Numbered from the stretch's first letter, positions 1 to 7,913 are shown. The stretch: DNA of 27,063 nt from an uncultured Bacilli bacterium (GCA_944372725.1 CALWAA010000137.1:1-27063), one strand, 5' to 3'. A program made the numbers and translations. Notes: generated by a model from the sequence alone, not told the origin.

Positions 1-52
1 TTTACCTATTGTTTTAAAATATACATATGAGGTATAATAAAATAAATAAAAT

Positions 53-69
53 GTAACTTTATAAGTTAC
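53..69 (-). terminator. Intrinsic terminator after tRNA-Thr
   Basis: A 7-bp stem (GTAACTT / AAGTTAC) with a 3-nt loop begins one base after the tRNA CCA end. On the minus strand it is followed by a T-rich tail (ATTTTATTTATTTTAT). The position suggests it ends the tRNA transcript. The stem is short and AT-rich, so efficiency is uncertain. Confidence 0.6.
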
Positions 70-146
70 TGGAGCCACTTCTCAGATTTGAACTGAGGAC
101 CTACGGTTTACAAGACCGTTGCTCTAGCCAACTGAGCTAAAGTGGC
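70..146 (-). tRNA. tRNA-Thr (anticodon TGT)
   Basis: Read on the minus strand, the 77-nt sequence forms a complete cloverleaf. The acceptor stem is GCCACTT/AAGTGGC, the D-arm is AGCTCAGTTGGCTAGAGC, the anticodon stem is ACGGT/ACCGT, and the T-arm contains TTCAAATC. The seven-base anticodon loop CTTGTAA gives anticodon TGT, reading ACA (Thr). The 3' CCA is encoded (70-72). A terminator follows at once and an AGGTGTTA promoter-like motif lies upstream at 317-330. Phage tRNAs commonly supplement host decoding of AT-rich codons. It is the only tRNA seen in the window and is not an Arg(CCG) or obvious frameshift-suppressor tRNA. Confidence 0.96.
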
Positions 147-330
147 ATTTATATTATATTTGGTGAAGGGCTGAGGGTATAATAGCACAATAACCTCACT
201 TAAGATACGGTCATTTATACATAGAAATACTTTGTGTCCGGACACTCCATAAACTATTATATAAATCTAGCTACTACCCAACACTACTATTTTACTTTTA
301 AGGTACTTTAATTAACTATATTAACACCTA
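147..330. other. Non-coding leader between small ORF and tRNA-Thr
   Basis: About 180 bp without a convincing gene. It contains a perfect 12-bp palindrome GTGTCCGGACAC (234-245), unusually GC-rich for this genome, a small possible hairpin around 165-196 (TGAGG/CCTCA), and a promoter-like motif at its upstream (right) end. I see no coding potential beyond an 11-codon ORF. Confidence 0.4.
317..330 (-). promoter_or_regulatory. AGGTGTTA promoter-like motif upstream of tRNA
   Basis: Minus-strand TAGGTGTTAATATA, a variant of the motif AGGTGTTATA that recurs before several transcription units here. It begins directly at the stop codon of the 46-aa ORF and points into the leader and tRNA-Thr. This copy has TTAATA instead of TTATAA, so it is weaker than the others. 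Confidence 0.4.
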
Positions 331-471
331 TTAAGTGTTTTCGTCTATAAATTTATCCAATAATTCACATATTTCATATTCTTCTAATTCATTTATGTTT
401 TTATTATAATGTTTACATATTTGTTCTGCTTGTTCTAAAGTTAGATGAAATAATATTACATTTTCCTCCAT
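331..471 (-). CDS. Hypothetical small acidic protein (46 aa)
   Basis: ATG at 469-471 is preceded by AGAAAGGAG at good spacing, and the ORF ends at TAA (331-333). The 46-aa product (starting MEENVILFHLT) is acidic and mostly predicted helix, with two Cys residues and no recognisable domain. It follows the HD hydrolase gene by 24 bp, so it is probably co-transcribed. It is too short to identify by eye; support is the Shine-Dalgarno, compact spacing and sensible amino-acid composition. Confidence 0.6.
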   Translation of the reverse strand: MEENVILFHLTLEQAEQICKHYNKNINELEEYEICELLDKFIDENT

Positions 472-495
472 ATTACTGTTTCTCCTTTCTATATT

Positions 496-1308
496 TTAAA
501 AAGGTAATCCATCTTTATAAGGTGAATATACTTTTACTGTTTTATTTACACCATTTTCATTATAATTTAGTAAAATTATTTCTTTATCATCTACTACACT
601 ATCTACAGGTGCTATTTTGTATTCTTGTCCGTTTATTACTATTGTTGATTTTTGTTGGTTAATATTTAAACTTTCTGTTATATTTCTTCCTGTAAAAATT
701 TGTCTAAATCTATTTTGTAAGTCCTGACTTTCTTTTATAAATGTACAAGCTTCGTCTGCCCAATGTAATAATAAACTTTGTGGACATTTACTAAATAAAG
801 AACTTACTTGACTAGCTCCTCTTTCCGATTCCAAACTAGAGAATCCCATATGATTTAATATCATAGCTCTTTCTATTTTTGTTAATTGAACTCCATTTTC
901 ATATATTAACATTATACTTTTAGATGCGTGTCCAAGAGGTTCTTGTTCGTCCCAGTTATATACAGGTACTTGAATCCATTCACCTTGTTCATTTTTTACA
1001 TTTCTAGAACCTACAGAATAACAATTTACTTTACAAATATCGTGTAATAACGCTGTTATAATTATTGTTTCCTGTGGTAAATCAAAAAACTTAACAAAAT
1101 TAGTAAAATCTGCCATAGCATAATATACATCTAAACTATGTTTTAGTAATCCTCCTCTAAAACTGTTATGGTATTTAATACTAGCTGGAGCGAACTTAAA
1201 ATCAGATTTATCTAACCATTCAATTAAACTATTTATGTTTTCTCTATTAGTAGATTTTAATAAGTCTTTAAATATTTCCCAGTTCTCAAAAATTTCTTGA
1301 TCGTTCAT
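496..1308 (-). CDS. HD-domain metal-dependent phosphohydrolase (YhaM-like)
   Basis: A 270-aa protein with the HD-superfamily metal-ligand pattern: H57, the signature HD at 89-90 within LLHDICK, then H127, H153 (LNHMGF) and D185 (HWADEA). The arrangement H...HD...H...H...D and the spacing resemble the HD part of the YhaM 3'-5' exoribonuclease family, but the N-terminal OB-fold of cellular YhaM is absent. The family hydrolyses phosphodiester or nucleotide substrates using divalent metals; the substrate here is not evident. The ATG at 1308 has an AGGAGGAATA Shine-Dalgarno. The residues after about 200 form a separate tail rich in beta-prone residues. It is probably cytoplasmic. Family assignment is strong; the exact role (RNA degradation versus nucleotide hydrolysis) is open. 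Confidence 0.82.
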   Translation of the reverse strand: MNDQEIFENWEIFKDLLKSTNRENINSLIEWLDKSDFKFAPASIKYHNSFRGGLLKHSLDVYYAMADFTNFVKFFDLPQETIIITALLHDICKVNCYSVGSRNVKNEQGEWIQVPVYNWDEQEPLGHASKSIMLIYENGVQLTKIERAMILNHMGFSSLESERGASQVSSLFSKCPQSLLLHWADEACTFIKESQDLQNRFRQIFTGRNITESLNINQQKSTIVINGQEYKIAPVDSVVDDKEIILLNYNENGVNKTVKVYSPYKDGLPF

Positions 1309-1356
1309 TGTATTCCTCCTATTTTAACACGTATTTTAAAATTTGTAAATAGTTAA

Positions 1357-1731
1357 TTATAAAATATATACAAGCCATAAGTCTTTATCAAAAAGTCTGT
1401 AATATTCGTTATTATCTTTATTTATAATTAACCCTTGTTGTTTGTACATATTATAACACCTACTACTCATAAAATATACTTTTTTAATTCCTTGTTGTTT
1501 ATATATTTTGTTACTAACTTGTATTAAATTTTGAAAATTAAGATTAAACTTTAATTCCTTATTTTTTATTAAATCTACATTAAGTTTTTTATTATCTCTT
1601 GTAACATAATCTTCTCCTGTTTGTAGTATTAAGCCGTACATTATAAATTCCTGCAAGTCTTGTTCTGTACAGGTTATAACATTATTTTTATTTAATTCTT
1701 TAAATTTTTCATATACGTTTTTACTACTCAC
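1357..1731 (-). CDS. Hypothetical protein (124 aa)
   Basis: A Lys/Asn/Tyr-rich protein with no recognisable domain. It uses a GTG start (1729-1731); an AAGGAG sits about 14 nt upstream, longer than usual, so the start is uncertain, although no nearby ATG is better. It lies in a tight run between the zinc-ribbon gene (12-bp gap) and the HD hydrolase. Confidence 0.6.
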   Translation of the reverse strand: MSSKNVYEKFKELNKNNVITCTEQDLQEFIMYGLILQTGEDYVTRDNKKLNVDLIKNKELKFNLNFQNLIQVSNKIYKQQGIKKVYFMSSRCYNMYKQQGLIINKDNNEYYRLFDKDLWLVYIL

Positions 1732-1742
1732 TGTTTTATCTT

Positions 1743-2427
1743 TTACTCCTTACTTAACCAAAATTTATCATAACTGTTAATTATATTTTTATCTGTCTGA
1801 CAAGTTAGCCAAGCAGAAAGCTCTTTGTAGGACATTTCCTTTTTATTGGAAGTTACATTACCGCAGGTACATTTATTATTTATAAGCACTTTATCTTCTT
1901 TAAATTCAAATATAACCGGATTACCACATATTACACAATAAGAAGGAATCCATTTATTTATATTGTTATTTTTTATTTTATTAACAAGTTTACTTTCACT
2001 ATATTTATTAAATTTAGCTCTATCTAAAATATCATTTGCTGTATTTATATCTATAAGTTTAGATTTGTTTTTATTTATAGAATTTTCTACGAAATCAGTA
2101 GGTATTGTTATATTTAAACCGTTATTAAAAGAAATTACTATATTGTATAATCCTATATCTAAACTTTTTATTACACCTTGTTTTTTAAATTTAGAAGCCT
2201 TATAACTTATAACATAAGGAACTTCATTTTTTATAGACTGTACACAACTTATTTCATAACTATATATTAGTGTACAATCTTCTTGATAATATTGTACGTA
2301 CTCTGGAGGCGTTTTTGTAAAATCCTTACGAACTAATATTTGTATACTATCTTTTTTAAATAATTCTCTATATAATTTATACAACCAATTTCTTTGTTTT
2401 ACAAATACTACATCACCGAGGTTTCAT
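1743..2427 (-). CDS. Zinc-ribbon protein of unknown function, read through a CGG +1 shift (227 aa)
   Basis: The raw reading frame begins only at a TTG (2384) without a Shine-Dalgarno. The open frame continues upstream through GDVVFVKQRNW and joins an ATG at 2425-2427 if the C of the in-frame CGG (2416-2418) is skipped. This gives MKPGDVVFVKQ..., a natural N-terminus. In the unshifted frame the CGG is followed immediately by TGA. The C-terminal part carries a CxxC (CVIC) and a CxC (CTC) with spacing typical of a zinc ribbon. The middle is Ile/Asn/Lys-rich with no recognised fold. The first ATG lacks a strong Shine-Dalgarno, so initiation may be coupled to the upstream gene, which stops 20 nt before it. 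Confidence 0.65.
2416..2418 (-). other. CGG +1 recoding site 1 (zinc-ribbon gene, codon 4)
   Basis: Context ATG AAA CCT CGG TGA. Without a shift, translation ends after four codons. Skipping the C gives CCT GGT GAT GTA, which enters the long downstream frame. Same pattern as the other five sites. Confidence 0.75.
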
Positions 2428-2446
2428 ATTATCACACTGATATTGA

Positions 2447-3538
2447 CTAGGATTCAGTACCGGCATTTTGTTCATCCTCCTTTTGTTCTTCTTGTAATAC
2501 TTCCTGTTGTTCCTCGTTTTGTTTATTTGGATCTTTTATATTTTTAAATTCTCCGTCCACGAAATAATCAATATTATCCATAACTATTTCCGTAGCTTTT
2601 CTTAAACGTTCTCTACTATCTATGTCAATACTATCTACAGAACCTATATTAACAACACTACTATTATCTACAATAAAGAAATTTTGTATTTTATCATTAT
2701 TTATTAAAGATACTATAAATTGATTAGTATCATTTAAAGCTTTAGATATATACTCTGTAGTATACATTAAACTGGCTGTATCTGTTGTAGTTAGAGAATT
2801 ATCTACACGATCTAATAATTCATCGTATAATTTATCTAATACATTTGATAATTTTAGTACCCTTTTTAAACTATTTTTCGCTTGTAACAATAAACCTACT
2901 TTTAATTTATTTTGTGTAGCTTTTAATTCCCTTACATCTTCTTCTGTTATTACTAAATCGTCGTCAACTAATTCTTCTAATGTTAATTTATTTTTATCCT
3001 TTTGAGGTTGTATAGCAACTTCTTTAACTTCTACTGCAATACTATTTTCTTTTAATTCTTTGTTATCTTCTTTTACAGATACAGATTCTTTTTGTACTTC
3101 AATATTATTTTTATTGTCTTCTTGTTTAGTATTTTGTTCTATTTTTGTATTTTCTACTATTTCATTACTATTATTTTGTTCTAATTTAACCCAATCAAAG
3201 TGTTTACTTAAATACCATTCTAAAGAATTGTTTTTTAAAACATACTTATCTGTAACAGCATTATTAAATAATTCGGTTAAATTATTATTTAATTGTTTAC
3301 CAGTATATATAAGTTTAAATTGTAAATTTATAGCTTGTAAACAATTTATAATTTGTATATTATAATTTATAAAAGTTACATCATATTTATTCAAGGATGT
3401 TTTTATATCCTCTAAATATTTAATAATCCAATTTTTATCTACTCTATTATAATTTTTATCTTGTATGTAGTTAAAGTTATTAGAATACTTTTCTTGTAAT
3501 TCTAATTGTCCTAAATTTTCAAATCCTATTAATAGCAT
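2447..3538 (-). CDS. Large acidic protein with degenerate P-loop-like N-terminus (363 aa)
   Basis: The N-terminal 120 residues look like the phage nucleotide-kinase-like P-loop proteins: an initial strand MLLIGF, a glycine-loop position (FENLGQLELQEKY) and later YDVTFINYN and FKLIYTGKQLNNNL, where relatives have a strand followed by a 'YP...L' segment. The Walker A lysine and Ser/Thr are missing (GQL instead of GKS/T), so ATP binding is doubtful. Residues from about 125 onward are Glu/Lys/Asn/Gln-rich and low-complexity, then helical with an acidic Glu/Gln-rich tail. No function is assigned. ATG at 3538 follows an AAGGAGTG-type Shine-Dalgarno. The resemblance to kinases is by eye only. Confidence 0.55.
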   Translation of the reverse strand: MLLIGFENLGQLELQEKYSNNFNYIQDKNYNRVDKNWIIKYLEDIKTSLNKYDVTFINYNIQIINCLQAINLQFKLIYTGKQLNNNLTELFNNAVTDKYVLKNNSLEWYLSKHFDWVKLEQNNSNEIVENTKIEQNTKQEDNKNNIEVQKESVSVKEDNKELKENSIAVEVKEVAIQPQKDKNKLTLEELVDDDLVITEEDVRELKATQNKLKVGLLLQAKNSLKRVLKLSNVLDKLYDELLDRVDNSLTTTDTASLMYTTEYISKALNDTNQFIVSLINNDKIQNFFIVDNSSVVNIGSVDSIDIDSRERLRKATEIVMDNIDYFVDGEFKNIKDPNKQNEEQQEVLQEEQKEDEQNAGTES

Positions 3539-3549
3539 TTTAACACTCC

Positions 3550-3843
3550 TTATTTATTTAATAATGCTAAAAAACCTTTTGTAAGAATGTTTGTTACTTT
3601 TGAAAGTGATAATATGACTTTAGATAAACTCTGTATTGGTAAATCATCATAATTACAATGTAATATAATGAAAGATAAAATTTTATCTATTTTTCTATCA
3701 TAACGTTCACTTAATAACTGTATTCTTTTATTAACACAATACTTAAAATAAACATCTTTATTACTTATCCTACTGTAACTAAAATCGGACTCTATTAATT
3801 CAATTACACTAATACTTGTTCTAAAATGTTTTCGTAATTTCAT
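3550..3843 (-). CDS. Hypothetical basic protein (97 aa)
   Basis: A small Lys/Arg-rich, Leu/Ile/Ser-rich protein, probably helical, with no recognised motif. ATG at 3843 has GAGGTGATAAT in front. It sits 11 bp upstream of the acidic-protein gene and is likely co-translated with it. Confidence 0.6.
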   Translation of the reverse strand: MKLRKHFRTSISVIELIESDFSYSRISNKDVYFKYCVNKRIQLLSERYDRKIDKILSFIILHCNYDDLPIQSLSKVILSLSKVTNILTKGFLALLNK

Positions 3844-3858
3844 ATTATCACCTCGTCA

Positions 3859-4278
3859 TTACTTTTTAGATAGTTTCTTTAACTGTTTAAGTGTTATAGC
3901 ACTATTATTTTGTAAATACTCTGTAAATTTATCTAATTCCTGTTGACAATAAGTTTTAGATAAATCTAATGAATTTAATTTTAAATCTTCATAACATTCA
4001 TTGAAGTCTTTTTTATCTATTTTTACTTTTTGAAATAATTCTAATAAACGAAGTGACTGTTTTAATTCCTTTAAAGTAGGAACTTCTATTGTCTGTCCTT
4101 CATAAAATTTTATAAATTGTTTAAAACCCGAATAATTATCAAACAAAAAAATTAGCTCACATAAATTTTTGTATTTTTCGTCATTATGCATATGAGCTAA
4201 TAAAATCAAACTTAATGTAAAAGTCTCCTCCTCATTAAGGATTTTACTTATTCTCTTTTCCAAATCACTTTTTTTCAT
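3859..4278 (-). CDS. Hypothetical helical protein (139 aa)
   Basis: Leu/Lys/Glu-rich, predicted all-helical, no recognisable domain or signal peptide. ATG at 4278 is preceded by AAGGAGTAGTCATTA. Six bases separate it from the RuvC-like gene, so both probably share an mRNA. Confidence 0.6.
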   Translation of the reverse strand: MKKSDLEKRISKILNEEETFTLSLILLAHMHNDEKYKNLCELIFLFDNYSGFKQFIKFYEGQTIEVPTLKELKQSLRLLELFQKVKIDKKDFNECYEDLKLNSLDLSKTYCQQELDKFTEYLQNNSAITLKQLKKLSKK

Positions 4279-4284
4279 TAATGA

Positions 4285-4836
4285 CTACTCCTTATTTATT
4301 AAATATTTTTTATTCATTAGTTCAGTATAATTAACCGACTCACTTAAACATAGTGCTTTATAAGCATTACATTGTTCTATTATTTGTAATTCCTTGTCAG
4401 TTAGTTGTCTTAATAAAATATGTGATTTGTAAAAATCAATTGAAAATTTATTTGTAATATTTAAAACTTTACTTGTCCACTCCTTTTGAGGTATTTCTAA
4501 TATATATGAAATTGTAGTGTAATATCTATCTTGTATTGATATTTTTAACCCGTATCCCAAACATACATTAAACATTACATACGGATCTGGGTGTCTATCT
4601 ATTTTGTCTATAAATAATTTATTTTGTTCCATTATAATTGTATCTATTGTATATTGTTTAATAAAATTTTCTATAAATTCTAATACACGTTTTCTTGTAT
4701 AATAAGGATATCCACTTTTTTGTATATGTACTACTTCTAATATATCGTTTTTAATAGTTGTTACTGTTAAAACTATTCCAAAAGGATTTTGTGTATCTAT
4801 AGTTAAAATAATAGATGGCTCTATTTTTTTATTCAT
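4285..4836 (-). CDS. RuvC-like / RNase H-fold nuclease candidate (183 aa)
   Basis: Layout fits the RuvC-type Holliday-junction resolvase fold: a first strand ending in the acidic residue D14 (ILTIDTQN), a second acidic position E70 after a hydrophobic strand (DTIIMEQN), and a C-terminal helix with QCNAYKALCL where resolvases normally have D-A(D)-A. The last catalytic Asp appears replaced by N157, although E154 lies three residues before it. It may be a divergent or inactive resolvase. If active it would cut branched DNA before packaging. The start ATG overlaps the last codons of the upstream membrane-protein gene by 8 bp (translational coupling). Assignment is by pattern only. Confidence 0.5.
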   Translation of the reverse strand: MNKKIEPSIILTIDTQNPFGIVLTVTTIKNDILEVVHIQKSGYPYYTRKRVLEFIENFIKQYTIDTIIMEQNKLFIDKIDRHPDPYVMFNVCLGYGLKISIQDRYYTTISYILEIPQKEWTSKVLNITNKFSIDFYKSHILLRQLTDKELQIIEQCNAYKALCLSESVNYTELMNKKYLINKE

Positions 4837-5095
4837 CTTTGTATCCTACAACTTCTTCATCTTTCATTTGTAATACATTTGAAATATTTCGTATAAAAGT
4901 ATAAGGATTACCTTTTGTTTCTTTTAATTCTCTAAAATAATACTCTACCATTGATAATTTATTTTTACTTAACAAGTGTGAATAATTATCCTCAGATATC
5001 TTTTCCTGGAAATATTTCATTTCTATTAACAATTTTACAACACATACAATAGATAACAATAACAATACACTTAAAACAACAATTAAAATTAACAT
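4829..5095 (-). CDS. Small membrane protein, one N-terminal TM helix (88 aa)
   Basis: Residues 1-24 (MLILIVVLSVLLLLSIVCVV) form a clear transmembrane segment; the remainder is a charged cytoplasmic or external tail. ATG at 5095 has an AAAGGAG Shine-Dalgarno. The gene lies directly downstream of a hairpin and at the head of the RuvC-like gene run. Function unknown. Confidence 0.65.
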   Translation of the reverse strand: MLILIVVLSVLLLLSIVCVVKLLIEMKYFQEKISEDNYSHLLSKNKLSMVEYYFRELKETKGNPYTFIRNISNVLQMKDEEVVGYKDE

Positions 5096-5124
5096 ATTTT
5101 TTACTCCTTTATATTATATAATTA

Positions 5125-5161
5125 AAGAGAATTATCCTTTAGTAAAGTTGATAATTCTCTT
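5125..5161 (-). terminator. Hairpin terminator after the chaperonin operon
   Basis: A 12-bp perfect inverted repeat (AAGAGAATTATC / GATAATTCTCTT; arms 5125-5136 and 5150-5161) with a 13-nt loop that can pair further (CTTT/AAAG). It follows the small zinc-finger gene. The minus-strand tail is TTAATTATATAAT, a weak U-tract, so it may attenuate rather than terminate fully. Confidence 0.6.
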
Positions 5162-5170
5162 ATAGTTAAT

Positions 5171-5332
5171 TTATTTTTTATTTATAAGGGATAAATTAAA
5201 TAATCCAGAATTCTGTTTTACTTCTTTTTTATGTTCTTTCCAGCAGTGATCTCCATAACCACGTTTTTGTGCTTTTATAGTTTTTAATTTACGATTACAT
5301 CTTAAACATTTTTTATATAATTTATCTCCCAT
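5171..5332 (-). CDS. Small zinc-finger protein, DUF6011-like (53 aa)
   Basis: ATG at 5330-5332 is preceded by AGAGAGGTAG and the ORF ends at TAA 5171. The 53-aa product has CLRC near residue 9 followed by RGYGDHCWKEH. The pattern CxxC...RGYGxxCW is typical of the small DUF6011-type zinc-binding proteins common in phages of Gram-positive hosts. It is the last gene of the groES-spoVG-groEL run, 22 bp after groEL. Function of the family is unknown. Confidence 0.75.
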   Translation of the reverse strand: MGDKLYKKCLRCNRKLKTIKAQKRGYGDHCWKEHKKEVKQNSGLFNLSLINKK

Positions 5333-5353
5333 TTATTTTTCTACCTCTCTATC

Positions 5354-6988
5354 TTACATTATAGGTAAAGCTGAAGTTTGTAATTGTAAAACATTTTGAT
5401 CTTTTTCGTTTTCTTCTGTTACAACTCCACCCATTGTAATTACTGTTGATGCTACACTTGTAGCATTTATTAAAGAAAATCTATCAACCTTTACACTATT
5501 TATAACACCTGTGTCTAACAAATTTTCATATTTTCCTGTTAAAGCATTAAATCCTTGTTTATTTTCTATACAATTTGCCACAACTTCGTCTCCATTGTAA
5601 CCGGCATTTTCAGCTATTTGTCTTGTTACAGCAAATAAAGCCTCATACACAATTTGTTGTCCTAATGTTTGTACTTTAGCTTCTTCTGTAGCATTCATAC
5701 AAGCCATTAAGAAACTATATCCTCCTCCAGGTACTATTCCTTCTTCAATAGCAGATTCAACAGAATTTAAAGCATCTTCAACTCTTAATTTTTTGTCTTT
5801 TACTTCTACTTCTGTATTTCCTCCTATTTCAATTGTAACAATACCTCCAAGTAAGTTAGATATTCTTCTTTTATATTGTTCTTTATCTTCATCCTTTAAT
5901 ATTTCTTTCATTGTAGCTGTTAATTCCTCTACTTTTTCTTGTCTAGCTTTAAATAAGTCTCTACCTGTACTACTAACGTTTACAAATTTTAAAACTGTTT
6001 CATCTTTAGTTACAGTAACTTGTTGTACTTCACCTAAACAATTTGGTTCAAAATCCTTTAAAGTACTTCCTTGATCTCTACCTATTAGTGTAGCACCTGT
6101 TGCTAAACAAATATCATTTAATAAGTTTTCCCTTAATTCTCCAAATCCTGGTAAACCTATAATAGCGATATTTGATAAAGCACCTCTCATTTTGTTCATT
6201 ATAGTCATATTTAATGGTTCTGTTTCTATATCATCACATATAATTAATAATTTTTTACCACTTTTAATTATATAATCATAAATTTTTATTAAATCTGTTA
6301 CACTATCTAATTTATCAGTAGTTACTAAAACATTTACATCTATCATATCTGTTTTTCTATTTACTTTATCGTTGTATAGAAACTCACTTACACTTCCATT
6401 TGTTAATCTCATACCGTCTATAGCTTTAAATCCGTCTATTCCTGTTTTACTATCTTCTACTATTACAGATCCATATTGTCCAGCTTGTTCAAATGCTTTA
6501 GCAATAATTTCTGCTATTTCTTTATTTCCACTAGAAATAGTTGCAACTTTTTCTATACTATCAGTTCCTTCTACTTTAGTAGCTTTTGTTAATAGAAAAT
6601 CACTTATTTCGTTAGCTGTATTTATCATATCTTTTTGTACTTGAACTACATTTTGTTCTTTATTTTGTTCGTAGTTTTCAAAATACTTATGTATCATTTC
6701 TTGTGCCAATATTGTTGTAGTTGTTGTTCCATCTCCAGCTACTTCATTTGTTTTATTAGCTACTTGTATCATTAATTGAGCTCCTGTATCTTCTACTCTA
6801 TCTTTTAATTCAATAGACTTTGCAATAGTTACTCCATCATTTGTAATTACTGGAGGACTCATTAACTCTCTAATTAAAACATTTCTTCCTTTAGGTCCTA
6901 CTGTCATTTTTACTAAATCTGCTACTGTATCTACTCCTTTTATTACAGCATCTCTAGCTTCAACACCTGTTTTAATAACTTTACTCAT
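5354..6988 (-). CDS. groEL: GroEL-type chaperonin (544 aa)
   Basis: Full-length type I chaperonin with the equatorial-domain nucleotide motifs VGPKGRNVL (30-38) and GDGTTTT (from 85), the intermediate GGG near 415 (IVPGGGYS) and an aligned apical domain. The family forms a double heptameric ring that folds proteins with a GroES lid using ATP; phage copies are thought to help fold virion proteins. The C-terminus lacks the usual Gly-Gly-Met tail and ends in LPIM. The ATG overlaps the spoVG stop by 8 bp, and GGAAGGAG precedes it. It is expressed with groES from the motif at 7914-7930. Divergent apical loops suggest specialised substrates. Confidence 0.97.
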   Translation of the reverse strand: MSKVIKTGVEARDAVIKGVDTVADLVKMTVGPKGRNVLIRELMSPPVITNDGVTIAKSIELKDRVEDTGAQLMIQVANKTNEVAGDGTTTTTILAQEMIHKYFENYEQNKEQNVVQVQKDMINTANEISDFLLTKATKVEGTDSIEKVATISSGNKEIAEIIAKAFEQAGQYGSVIVEDSKTGIDGFKAIDGMRLTNGSVSEFLYNDKVNRKTDMIDVNVLVTTDKLDSVTDLIKIYDYIIKSGKKLLIICDDIETEPLNMTIMNKMRGALSNIAIIGLPGFGELRENLLNDICLATGATLIGRDQGSTLKDFEPNCLGEVQQVTVTKDETVLKFVNVSSTGRDLFKARQEKVEELTATMKEILKDEDKEQYKRRISNLLGGIVTIEIGGNTEVEVKDKKLRVEDALNSVESAIEEGIVPGGGYSFLMACMNATEEAKVQTLGQQIVYEALFAVTRQIAENAGYNGDEVVANCIENKQGFNALTGKYENLLDTGVINSVKVDRFSLINATSVASTVITMGGVVTEENEKDQNVLQLQTSALPIM

Positions 6989-7286
6989 TTACATTTTCTC
7001 CTTCCTTATCATATATTTCAAATAAAGAATCTTCTATGTATTTTCTAAATTCAGGATTTGATGGATGTACTACATCTGTATATTCATCCTTTGTTTCGTA
7101 AGATCCTGTATCAGTAACTTCATATTTTTTAACTTTTTTATTTGGAAAACTTACTATTCTTCTATTATCATCTAATTGTATTAATTTAATACCGTGTATA
7201 ACTAAACAATTATCAAGTTGTACACTTGCTACTCCTAAAACTTTATTATTATTTAATTTTTTAATTCTAATACTTGTAATCTGCAT
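6981..7286 (-). CDS. spoVG: SpoVG-family nucleic-acid-binding protein (101 aa)
   Basis: Matches SpoVG along most of its length: an N-terminal MQITSIRIKKL, SVQLDNCLVIHGIKLI (family: SITLDxxFVVHDIRVI), FPNKK (family: MPSKR) and YTDVVHPSNPEFRKYIEDSL (family: FRDIAHPINxxxRxxIxxxV). SpoVG is a small DNA/RNA-binding regulator of Firmicutes and spirochaetes. An internal insertion of about ten residues (EVTDTGSYET) lengthens the basic loop region. It lies between groES (6 bp gap) and groEL (8 bp overlap), an unusual position that suggests co-regulation, possibly host-gene takeover or translation control. GAGGAGG precedes the ATG. Confidence 0.88.
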   Translation of the reverse strand: MQITSIRIKKLNNNKVLGVASVQLDNCLVIHGIKLIQLDDNRRIVSFPNKKVKKYEVTDTGSYETKDEYTDVVHPSNPEFRKYIEDSLFEIYDKEGENVNE

Positions 7287-7292
7287 TTTTAA

Positions 7293-7598
7293 TTAATCCT
7301 CCTCTATAATTGATAATATATTTGATTCCGATAAAATTGTGTATTCACTTTTACCGTCTTCGTAACTTTCACCTTGCATTTTTGAAAATAAAACAGTATC
7401 TCCTACTTTTACTTTTAAAGGTACAACTGTTCCATTAGACATTAAACGTCCATCTCCAACAGCTATTACTTTACCTTTAATTGTAGTATGTTTGGATGTA
7501 CTTAAATCTTTAGTGAAAGTTAAACCTGTTTCAGATTGTATTTCTTGTTTATTCAACATCTGTACTACGATTTTTTCGTATAAAGGTTTCCAATTCAT
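7293..7598 (-). CDS. groES: GroES-type co-chaperonin (101 aa)
   Basis: Recognisable over its length: KPLYEKIVVQ (GroES: RPLHDRVIVK), the mobile-loop region TGLTFTKDLSTSKHT, KGKVIAVGDGR (family: xGxVxAVGxGR), VKVGDTVLFSK and the end SESNILSIIE (family: ESDILAIVE). It caps the GroEL ring and binds through the mobile loop. The ATG lies 50 bp inside the end of the upstream 113-aa gene, with AAGGAGAGTG as Shine-Dalgarno, so the two are probably coupled. Length is normal. Confidence 0.95.
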   Translation of the reverse strand: MNWKPLYEKIVVQMLNKQEIQSETGLTFTKDLSTSKHTTIKGKVIAVGDGRLMSNGTVVPLKVKVGDTVLFSKMQGESYEDGKSEYTILSESNILSIIEED

Positions 7599-7878
7599 CT
7601 TCTAATTCACTCTCCTTTTCTTGTCTACTTTTATATGGAACTTTTGGAGGGTTTTTAGTACTGTCTCCGTATACAGATGTATATGCTGTATAATAATGTT
7701 TATCTTTATCCCTTAAAAAACCTCCATCTAATTCATTAGCAACTTCTAAAGCTTTATCTAATTCCGAAAAATATTTTATACCATTCATTAATTTAGATAT
7801 TCTATTATAACCTGTTTCTTTGTAGAAACCTACAAGTTCACTAGTTTTTTCATTAAATATTTTTACATAGTATTGCAT
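7549..7878 (-). CDS. Hypothetical protein (109 aa), head of the chaperonin operon
   Basis: The ATG at 7878 (MQYYVKIFNEK) has AAGGTGGG eight bases upstream and is preferred over the in-frame GTG at 7890. The protein begins with a short beta-rich part (YYVKIFNEKTSELVGFYKETG) resembling small phage proteins that describe row/list-like repeats, and ends in a charged Glu/Lys/Arg tail. No family recognised. It is the first gene after the AGGTGTTATAAT motif and overlaps groES by 50 bp. Confidence 0.6.
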   Translation of the reverse strand: MQYYVKIFNEKTSELVGFYKETGYNRISKLMNGIKYFSELDKALEVANELDGGFLRDKDKHYYTAYTSVYGDSTKNPPKVPYKSRQEKESELEDELETFIRKNRSTDVE

Positions 7879-7913
7879 TATACGACCCACCTTACTTATT
7901 TTAAAATACTTAA

